DNA of 64,000 nt from Candidatus Binatus soli. GTDB lineage: Bacteria; Desulfobacterota; Binatia; Binatales; Binataceae. The notes below the pieces were generated by a model. The model saw only the letters and a program-made list of their open reading frames with translations. It had not been told where the DNA came from and ran no database searches. Of this stretch, positions 8,976 through 14,781 are shown piece after piece. The stretch lies in NCBI GenBank assembly GCA_002479255.1, contig DLMJ01000001.1, forward strand, positions 62,001 to 126,000, written 5' to 3'. How positions within the stretch are numbered: position 1 is the first letter of the stretch; each line of letters opens with the position of its first letter. Both the position numbers and the translations under genes were made by a program.

Positions 8976-10121
8976 TCACCGGTTTTCGAGCACGCTGCCC
9001 GCGATTACCAGGCGCTGAATCTCCGACGTTCCTTCGTAAATCTCGGTAATCTTGGCGTCGCGGAAAAAGCGCTCGACTTTGAACTCCTTGGTGTAGCCGT
9101 AGCCGCCATGAATCTGGACCGCCTCGGTCGCGGATTTCATCGCGGTTTCAGCGGCGAACAGCTTTGCCATCGCGGATTCTTTGGTGCATGACTCGCCGCG
9201 ATCTTTCAGCGTGGCGGCGCGATGCGTCAGCAGACGGGCCGCGTCGATCTCGACCGCCATGTCGGCGAGCTTCCACTGAATCGCCTGGTACTGTGCAATC
9301 GGCTTGCCGAAGGTCAGGCGTTCATTCGCGTATTTCAACGACGCCTCGAGTGACGCGCGCGCGATTCCGAGCGCTTGAGACGCGATACCGATCCGGCCGC
9401 CGTCGAGCGTTTTCATGGCGACCTTGAACCCCTGCCCTTCCTCGAGCAGCAGATTCTCGCGCGGCACGCGCATATCCGAAAAGCTCAACTGCGCGGTATG
9501 CGCGCCGTGAATTCCCATTTTGTCTTCGACCCGCGTGACCGCCCATCCGGGGGTATCGGTCTCGACGGCAAACGCGCTGATCCCGCGATGCCCCTTGTCG
9601 GGCTGCGTCATCGCAAACACGATCGCCACCTTCGATTGCGGCGCATTGGTAATAAAATTCTTGGTCCCGTTGATCACGTACGAGTCGCCGTCGAGCACCG
9701 CGCGCGTCTTCTGACCCGCCGCGTCGGAGCCGGCTTGCGGTTCGGTCAGGGCGAAGCATCCCAGCCACTTGCCGGTCGCCATCTTCGGCAGAAAATGATT
9801 TTTTTGCCTGGCGGTGCCCAGCCCCAGAATCGGCCACGACGCGAGCGAGCAGTGCGCCGACATTATAACCGCCGTCGAAGCGCATTCGACCGCGAGTTCC
9901 TCGAGCACGAGCGAATAGGCAACGTGGTCGAGGCCCGCGCCGCCATATTGTTCGGGAAGGAATATGCCGAGCATCCCGAGCCGGGCGAGTTCGTCGATCG
10001 CTTCGGCAGGATATCGATGCGAGCGGTCAGCCTCGACGCCGATCGGTCCAAGCTTCTCGCGTGCGAAGCGGCGGGCAACGTCGCGGGCGCCGCGTTGCGC
10101 TTCAGTGAGTTCGAGATCCAT
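8976..10121 (-). CDS. Acyl-CoA dehydrogenase
   Basis: Second acyl-CoA dehydrogenase of this operon, 381 residues from the ATG at 10121, which has a GGAGCGGG ribosome site 5 bases away; a longer open frame exists upstream but its extra 29 residues are not family-like. Motifs: CFALTEPQAGSDA, QIHGGYGYTKE, and IYEGTSEIQR with catalytic E363. First gene of the operon that continues with the mutase subunits and a second dehydrogenase. Having one dehydrogenase on each side of the mutase would let the cell dehydrogenate both the branched and the linear isomer; this is an inference from gene order. Confidence 0.92.
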   Translation of the reverse strand: MDLELTEAQRGARDVARRFAREKLGPIGVEADRSHRYPAEAIDELARLGMLGIFLPEQYGGAGLDHVAYSLVLEELAVECASTAVIMSAHCSLASWPILGLGTARQKNHFLPKMATGKWLGCFALTEPQAGSDAAGQKTRAVLDGDSYVINGTKNFITNAPQSKVAIVFAMTQPDKGHRGISAFAVETDTPGWAVTRVEDKMGIHGAHTAQLSFSDMRVPRENLLLEEGQGFKVAMKTLDGGRIGIASQALGIARASLEASLKYANERLTFGKPIAQYQAIQWKLADMAVEIDAARLLTHRAATLKDRGESCTKESAMAKLFAAETAMKSATEAVQIHGGYGYTKEFKVERFFRDAKITEIYEGTSEIQRLVIAGSVLENR

Positions 10122-10171
10122 CCCGCTCCATATGTAGCTTAGAGCGATGGGCCGGGTCGATAGAAACGCTC

Positions 10172-10225
10172 GCCCGTTGGCACGAGCCCGTTGGGCGCCC
10201 GTTGGCACGGGAGGCCAGTATTAGG
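10172..10225 (+). repeat. Dispersed intergenic repeat, CCCGTTGGCACG type
   Basis: Two imperfect units starting CCCGTTGGCACG at 10172 and 10198; the second continues GGAGGCCAGTATTAG. The same unit occurs twice in tandem at 54468-54524 (28 of 28 positions near-identical for the second copy there), 44 kb away, and the AGTATTAAG end recurs in the 33.3 kb repeat cluster. Confidence 0.7.
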
Positions 10226-10243
10226 AAAGGAAAACAGGGCGCA

Positions 10244-10259
10244 CTGAACGACTGTTCAG
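10244..10259. promoter_or_regulatory. Palindromic operator-like site
   Basis: CTGAAC-GACT-GTTCAG is a perfect 6-bp inverted repeat with a 4-base centre. The core GAAC-N4-GTTC has the form of the DinR/LexA box of Gram-positive and some other bacteria, but many TetR-type operators look alike. It lies about 120 bases upstream of the acyl-CoA dehydrogenase/mutase operon start. Which protein binds is unknown. Confidence 0.35.
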
Positions 10260-10477
10260 ACTGGCCGCTCCGACGACCCGGCGCGGTTTCCGACTTTTGA
10301 GCGAGGATTGGTCGCCCTGGATTGCGCTCGTGCGGATGCGGGAGCGGCGGCCGGACTGCCGTTCGATTTGAAGCGGGGCATTTGCAGAGCGTCAAGTTTC
10401 CAAAGGACGGGTGTCTGATAGCCGTCCTGGTCTGATAAAGTCGGCTTGGCGGAAGCGTTGTTTAATCCGCGCCAATG

Positions 10478-11491
10478 CTAGAAATAGGGAGTAGGTTTTG
10501 GCGCCGCCACGCCGACGACATCGGGCGACATTCGAGCGTTCGAGGTCGCGTACCGCGCCCATATTGCCATATGCGATCTCGCCGCAGTATACATCGCGAA
10601 ATCGATCTTGTTGATGAAGGCGTAAACATTGGCTGTTGGTAGCTCATCCAACGTAGTCAGAAGAACGTCCAGGGGCACCCCGGGGTCCATGTGCCCGATG
10701 AGCTTGTTCCGCACCTTCCGAAGAGAAGTGTACGCACTTTTGTAAGCAACATCTGCGGCGAGAAGGTTGAGGGGCGCCGGGTCGCCGATCCCTTCGCGTA
10801 TCATGACTTCACGTAGGCCGTCGATCGAATACGGGTTGACGGTGTCCTTGATGATGCAGTCGGCCATGTTGGCTGCATGCAAAACGAGATCGAGCTTGGC
10901 GTGCCGGGTGGATGCCTTTAGGTCCGCATCCGGGTGTAGGTCTTTGAACAAATACATGGCCAAGGTCATCAGAGATTTTGAGCTGTTGTAGCGGTAGAAG
11001 CACCCTGCCAAGTCGTCCGACGAGATTTCGTGCACTTGCGCACCTGTGAAGCACAAAAAATTATTGGTGACGCGGAATCCGGATATTTCTTCATCATAGA
11101 ATTTCTGAAGAATCAGCGTCGCGAGAGCGTTGAATCTCGGCGATATAGTGGGATTGGAAAGTTCGGGCATATTCAGATTAGGGGGCCAAGTCGCGGGGTG
11201 CTCCGCAATGAATCGAATCAGCGGTTCGATGGCGGCATCGCGTATCTCTTCGGTGGCAGTGTAGCCTTGAAAGAAGTCTGACTCCTGCTTGTGAGCTAAC
11301 AGAACGTTTCTGATCTGGCGCTGACGCGCATGGGCCCGGTTGCCAACCAGGTCTTCGAAGGCCATTGCGTTGACGATGATCCGAAACGCCAAGTAACGCC
11401 GAACGGCATCATCGGGAGCCAAGTGGATCATGGTGTTGTAGAGAACCGAGCCCTCGTATAGAAACAGTTTTTTCCGTTCGAGGTCAGTCAT
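10478..11491 (-). CDS. Uncharacterised protein with two HEPN-like RNxLxxH motifs
   Basis: A 337-residue protein with no family I can name. It carries two near-identical motifs, RNVLLAH (R61-H67) and RNKLIGH (R261-H267), each fitting the R-x4-6-H active-site pattern of HEPN ribonucleases, with an RN dipeptide as in many HEPN toxins and Abi proteins. The protein is helical and soluble; no signal or membrane segment is seen. Base composition is visibly more AT-rich than flanking metabolic genes, suggesting transfer. It is the last gene of a minus-strand group higB-higA-antidote, 76 bases after the antidote gene, and there is an 8-kb context of toxin-antitoxin genes. A role in abortive infection or as an RNase toxin is an inference from motif and context. 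Confidence 0.7.
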   Translation of the reverse strand: MTDLERKKLFLYEGSVLYNTMIHLAPDDAVRRYLAFRIIVNAMAFEDLVGNRAHARQRQIRNVLLAHKQESDFFQGYTATEEIRDAAIEPLIRFIAEHPATWPPNLNMPELSNPTISPRFNALATLILQKFYDEEISGFRVTNNFLCFTGAQVHEISSDDLAGCFYRYNSSKSLMTLAMYLFKDLHPDADLKASTRHAKLDLVLHAANMADCIIKDTVNPYSIDGLREVMIREGIGDPAPLNLLAADVAYKSAYTSLRKVRNKLIGHMDPGVPLDVLLTTLDELPTANVYAFINKIDFAMYTAARSHMAIWARYATSNARMSPDVVGVAAPKPTPYF

Positions 11492-11567
11492 GCTTCTTCC
11501 GATTGCTGTTGTTCAATAATAGATGCGATTTCATCGTTGAATGACGACAAGAACCTGCCGCTCATCT

Positions 11568-11888
11568 TTACGCACGCGAGGCTTTGACCTCGAAGCGTAG
11601 TCCTTCGCGGCGCTGGAGGAAGCTGACGATCTCGAAGAGATTGTCGGCGCGCGGGTTGCCTGCTGGTCCCAGCATTCGCATGAGGCTTTTGGAAGGGATG
11701 CGTGTGGCGGCGGCGAGATCGGTAAAGCCCACGGTCGCGTTGATGTAATCGCGCAGGATGGTCTTCGCCGTGGCTACATCGCCGGCCAGCATCGCTTCGA
11801 CTCCTTCGCGAAGAAGCTCTTTTCGGAACTTGGGATCGCGCTCGACACGAGCGCGAATGGTTTCTTTGAAATCGCGAGTGAGCGGCAT
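11568..11888 (-). CDS. Addiction-module antidote protein (helix-turn-helix, HI1420-like)
   Basis: Small protein of 106 residues matching the family of antidote proteins usually found next to a RelE-type toxin. The C-terminal helix-turn-helix includes TDLAAATRIPSKSLMRML (about 65-82) and the family tail GNPRADNLFEIVSFL. Normally such genes have their own toxin partner; none is adjacent. It starts 15 bases after the higA stop, so it looks like a third gene in the higBA operon, and precedes the HEPN-like gene. It may neutralise or regulate that neighbour, or be an orphan left after toxin loss. Confidence 0.8.
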   Translation of the reverse strand: MPLTRDFKETIRARVERDPKFRKELLREGVEAMLAGDVATAKTILRDYINATVGFTDLAAATRIPSKSLMRMLGPAGNPRADNLFEIVSFLQRREGLRFEVKASRA

Positions 11889-11903
11889 GGTGTCTCCGTC
11901 TGA

Positions 11904-12206
11904 TTAGGCGCGATGGCGAACGGGTCTTTTGACTCGCCTGACGCTGATTTCAATCCGGCGGCGGCCCACCTGGGCGAGGTCATAGTCCAATTGTATGCCA
12001 GCCCAGGTTTCAGCGCTGCTGCCAAACGCTTTGGCAAGCCGCACCGCCATCTCTGGTGAAATACCGCTCTTGCCGTTGAGCAGGTTGTTAAGGGCCTGCC
12101 GCGTGACTCCGAGCACCTTGGCGCCCTCGGTCACGGTCAAGCCAAGCGGCTCAAGGCAATCGTGCCGGACGGTCAGGCCGGGATGCGGTGGGTTCTTCAT
12201 TGCCAT
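11904..12206 (-). CDS. higA: HigA-type antitoxin
   Basis: Antitoxin of 100 residues in the HigA (XRE helix-turn-helix) family: KNPPHPGLTVRHDCLEPLGL leads into an HTH with TEGAKVLGVTRQALNNLLNG (about 29-48) and SPEMAVRLAKAFGSS. HigA binds its own promoter and the HigB toxin. The C-terminus is unusually basic (RRRIEISVRRVKRPVRHRA). Gene order toxin-then-antitoxin, 15 bases apart, is the standard higBA layout. GGAGATGGAG precedes the ATG. Confidence 0.92.
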   Translation of the reverse strand: MAMKNPPHPGLTVRHDCLEPLGLTVTEGAKVLGVTRQALNNLLNGKSGISPEMAVRLAKAFGSSAETWAGIQLDYDLAQVGRRRIEISVRRVKRPVRHRA

Positions 12207-12221
12207 GTCTCCATCTCCTTT

Positions 12222-12500
12222 TCAGTGGTAATCGATCAAATCAACATCGGTGACGTCGCCGTCCTCAAAGCGAAAAATAATGCGCCAGTTGGCGCGGATT
12301 GTGACGCTCCAGTAGCCGGCGAGGTCGCCCTTAAGCGGGTGCAACCTGAAGCCAGGCAGGTTCATATCCTCGGGCCGTGCCGCACGGTTCAAAAGTGCCA
12401 GCACGCGGGCGATTTTATCGATATGCTCGGCATTCAAGCCGCGGCGGTCGTCATCTGCGTAAAGGCGTTTCAGGCCCCGGTGTCGAAAACGTATGAGCAT
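12222..12500 (-). CDS. higB: HigB-type toxin (RelE superfamily mRNA interferase)
   Basis: Toxin of 92 residues, standard size. The RelE-fold signature LPGFRLHPLKGDLAGYWSV followed by ANWRIIFRF and VDLIDYH matches HigB, which cleaves mRNA on the ribosome when HigA is lost. It is the first gene of the operon higB-higA-antidote and has its own predicted promoter just upstream. All typical segments are present, so the module looks intact. Confidence 0.92.
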   Translation of the reverse strand: MLIRFRHRGLKRLYADDDRRGLNAEHIDKIARVLALLNRAARPEDMNLPGFRLHPLKGDLAGYWSVTIRANWRIIFRFEDGDVTDVDLIDYH

Positions 12501-12508
12501 CTGCGATA

Positions 12509-12537
12509 GTTGTAAAGTGATAATTGTCGCTTGTCAA
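12509..12537 (-). promoter_or_regulatory. Predicted sigma-70 promoter of higBA
   Basis: On the minus strand a perfect TTGACA (12537-12532) is followed after 17 bases by TACAAC (12514-12509), 9 bases before the higB start at 12500. The region has direct TTGTC copies that could be part of a HigA operator. Sequence-only prediction. Confidence 0.5.
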
Positions 12538-12675
12538 CTGGTTTTTCTGAAGGCCGAGGAAAGCCGCGCCGGCTACATTTGTGACAAGCACCGGACGATT
12601 GCTCTGACCGTGCGACGCGGACACTGTGGCTGCGTTCCAGCGGCGGTGACTAATGTCGGGCGGCGGAGGGAGCGG

Positions 12676-12793
12676 ACGGGACGAGGTGGATTGGACTGGC
12701 GGGGCGGGCGCGGAAAGTTCGCACCGTCATCCGATCCGGTGTGGCATCAACCATCACGGCGCCGTCGAGGTCGGTGCGCATCAGGAGGGCGCT
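12676..12793 (-). pseudogene. Truncated duplicate of the comEC 3' end
   Basis: These 118 bases align without gaps to 14784-14901 (constant offset 2108) with roughly ten mismatches. On the minus strand both encode the ComEC C-terminus: MRTDLDGAVMVDAT, RMTVRTFRA and PIHLVP appear in each. The similarity ends abruptly upstream, where this copy reads into an in-frame stop, and at the 3' end it lacks the TAG that ends comEC and runs on for seven codons. It is a dead fragment. The two copies are in direct orientation and bracket the broken small gene and the AbiE pair. Confidence 0.85.
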
Positions 12794-12932
12794 CCTTTAC
12801 ACAAGTTCCAGCCGGAGTTGACGGCCCACGGCTATTCCGTCGCCTAACATCGTCGATCCGTCAAAGATTCCTCGATCTGATGGCCAACAGTAACTCTTAA
12901 GACGGGACACTACGCCCGCCCTGCCGCTGCCA

Positions 12933-13205
12933 TCAGCCTGCGTGTTTCGTCTTGATGAAGTTCTTCACCATGTTCAACAGATACTGCGTTGGCTCAGGCA
13001 TTGGATGGCTCTTGCCTCGCGGCGTTTGGCGCTCGTGCGCCTTATATCTGCGAGTGATCTTGTTCCAATCTTCGTGATACATTTCTTGGAACTTTGCTAC
13101 GAAGTTTTCAGGTCAAGACCCCGTAGGCAAGGCTGCATTGACTGCTTCCAGCTTCTCCGCCTTTTTCAGTACGATTTGGCCTTTCGGTGAATGTTTTCTG
13201 CCCAC
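12933..13205 (-). pseudogene. Small gene interrupted by an in-frame TGA at codon 31
   Basis: A 91-codon frame starts with GTG at 13205 behind a strong GGAGG site at 6 bases spacing. The first 30 codons read VGRKHSPKGQIVLKK..., then comes TGA (13115-13113), and the same frame continues for 59 codons of clearly protein-like sequence (PENFVAKFQEMYHEDW..., PTQYLLNMVKNFIKTK) to a second TGA at 12935-12933. The charged, helical composition is continuous across the stop. The simplest reading is a nonsense mutation; stop-codon readthrough or a base error are alternatives. I do not recognise the family. It lies between the comEC duplicate and the AbiE pair. Confidence 0.6.
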
Positions 13206-13285
13206 GAACAACCTCCGCTGGCGCGGATTCTACCACGCGCCCGGTTGGAGCTTCTTGTTGGCCGCTGCTGGTCCATGCGTTCCAA

Positions 13286-14209
13286 TTAACGCTTCGACTT
13301 CCCCGCAAGGTCTCTGAGAGTTTCGAGGCACGCTGCGTAGTCCGCGAGGTCGCCATAGACCATGTTCCGCTGAAATTCATCGTATCGCTGGCGGTAGGTG
13401 GGATCGCTCGCGAGGCTGTCTATGGCCCGTAAGGTCTCGCCTGCGGGGTTCTCACGATATGCCGGGAATTGATTCCCGTAAGCCTCGGCGTCGGCCAGCA
13501 TGATTGCGTTCAGCAAGGAGGCGACCTCAACCGGATCATAGCGGTCGCGGGCGACATGCAGATCGTAAATGTGGCGCACGAGCGTATCGTCGCGTGCACG
13601 GTCGGCATTGGCAAGCTCGGCGCCCACACGCCGGGTCAAGGCGACGAATTTATCCGCTGCTGTCTCGACGATTGAGACGCATGCGATATTGGCGATCTCG
13701 GGAGGACGCTGGAAAGCCTCTGCCACGAATGAACTGACTGGCAGATCAATCGCCTGGATTCTAAGCGGCCAAACCGATATCTCGATCTGGATTTCTGGCC
13801 GCAGAGCTCCCTCTCCACGCAAAAGCGGATCGTAGGGCAAGCGGTAAATCGTGTAGCGGCTTTCGTTCCGGGATTCCCTGTACGCCGGGTTGTCAGGATC
13901 GAAGCGGAACCCCGCTGCCAGAAGCGCTTCGGTGATTGTTTCCCGCAATCGGCGCAATGCGGGGCGTGTCGGTTCAGGGTCGGAGACAATTCTCAAATCG
14001 ATGTCTTCTGACATCCGGCGAATTATGCGATGAGCCCGGCTTAATGATGTACCGCCGCCGAAAACCAAACGGCACGGTGCTGTGTCGGTCGCGTTTACCG
14101 CAGCGAGCGCCCGTACGACGCGGAAGTCTTTTTCCACGAGCGCCGCGCTTGGCAATCCGAAGTGCGCCTGGACTTCCAGCAGATCCTGCAGCGTGATTTC
14201 ATCGCTCAA
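13286..14209 (-). CDS. AbiEii-type nucleotidyltransferase toxin
   Basis: Protein of 307 residues in the AbiEii/AbiGii nucleotidyltransferase family, the toxin of type IV AbiE abortive-infection and toxin-antitoxin systems. VEKDF (25-29) precedes the nucleotidyltransferase motif GGGTSLS (51-57) and the metal-binding SEDIDL with acidic residues at E68, D69 and D71. Characterised members transfer nucleotides to tRNA or other acceptors and arrest growth. It overlaps the antitoxin gene by 11 bases, so the two are coupled. All catalytic residues I can check are present, so the module appears functional. Confidence 0.9.
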   Translation of the reverse strand: MSDEITLQDLLEVQAHFGLPSAALVEKDFRVVRALAAVNATDTAPCRLVFGGGTSLSRAHRIIRRMSEDIDLRIVSDPEPTRPALRRLRETITEALLAAGFRFDPDNPAYRESRNESRYTIYRLPYDPLLRGEGALRPEIQIEISVWPLRIQAIDLPVSSFVAEAFQRPPEIANIACVSIVETAADKFVALTRRVGAELANADRARDDTLVRHIYDLHVARDRYDPVEVASLLNAIMLADAEAYGNQFPAYRENPAGETLRAIDSLASDPTYRQRYDEFQRNMVYGDLADYAACLETLRDLAGKSKR

Positions 14210-14612
14210 GGATGAGTTCCGTGTTCCCGTCTCGGAGCTGGCGCGAAAAACGCCCTTTCACGCGGACAACAGGGTTGACCGGCACCTGGGTTGACCGGCC
14301 TTCGTTATAAGCGCGCTCGGCTTCGGTCGGCTCCCACGCGACGCCAAGCTTGGTGAGTGCTTGGCGTGCTGCGCCGATGAACCCGGTTTGACTGTACAGA
14401 ATCGGCTTACCGGAGAGCCGAGAGATCGTCGCGCGGCCATAAACGCCGTAGCCGAGGCGGACGAGACGATCGTCGCGCACGAGACTGCGCAGGGCGCGTA
14501 GAACCTGGTCTTCACCACCGAGGTCGGTGAACTCACGAGGGAGGAACACATCGTCGCGTTTTCGAGCGATCCGTGTCTTCACTCTTTCGAGCAGTGTCTT
14601 GCGCTGTGCCAT
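14199..14612 (-). CDS. AbiEi-like antitoxin (DUF6088 type)
   Basis: Partner of 137 residues, upstream of and overlapping the AbiEii toxin gene. It looks like the DUF6088/AbiEi winged-helix antitoxins: VFLPREFTDLGGEDQVLRAL and LVRLGYGVYGRA are the typical N-terminal DNA-binding segment. Such proteins repress their own promoter and do not need to contact the toxin. The promoter region carries paired direct repeats that fit autoregulation. Confidence 0.85.
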   Translation of the reverse strand: MAQRKTLLERVKTRIARKRDDVFLPREFTDLGGEDQVLRALRSLVRDDRLVRLGYGVYGRATISRLSGKPILYSQTGFIGAARQALTKLGVAWEPTEAERAYNEGRSTQVPVNPVVRVKGRFSRQLRDGNTELILER

Positions 14613-14624
14613 GACGTGCCCCTA

Positions 14625-14669
14625 CAAAAACCCGACACTCATCATATGCAAAAACCCGACAACTTGCAA
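14625..14669 (-). promoter_or_regulatory. Promoter and direct-repeat operator of the AbiE pair
   Basis: On the minus strand TTGCAA (14669-14664) and TATGAT (14646-14641) are separated by 17 bases, a good sigma-70 pair 29 bases before the antitoxin start. Two identical 13-base direct repeats, TGTCGGGTTTTTG at 14661-14649 and 14637-14625, are spaced 24 bases apart: one lies in the spacer and one just after the -10. This is a natural layout for repression by the AbiEi-type protein. Protein identity is inferred. Confidence 0.55.
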
Positions 14670-14781
14670 GGCTTAGTTTGTTAGATTCCTCTTGGTTCCT
14701 GGGGCTTTTTCTTTAGTCGAGCCATAACCCTGAACTGCTAAAGCCTACTATGCTTCATGGGCCTGAATCGGCGGTGGGCGA

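Larger units (their letters stand above)
10122..10477. other. Gene-free stretch with repeat units and a palindrome
   Basis: About 356 bases between the dehydrogenase/mutase operon and the accessory island. It holds two copies of the dispersed CCCGTTGGCACG repeat and one GAAC-N4-GTTC palindrome, listed separately. No open frame here has coding character or a family match. The operon promoter for the dehydrogenase/mutase genes must lie here but no clear hexamers stand out. Confidence 0.6.
12501..12932. other. Intergenic stretch containing a comEC 3'-end duplicate
   Basis: Apart from the higBA promoter and the 118-bp comEC-like fragment described separately, I see no gene in these 430 bases. 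The plus-strand open frames here are antisense to the comEC-like fragment and have no family character. Confidence 0.55.

Noticed and set aside
12653..12847. Plus-strand frames at 12493-12900
   Set aside because: They are antisense to the comEC 3'-end duplicate; the coding memory is on the minus strand.
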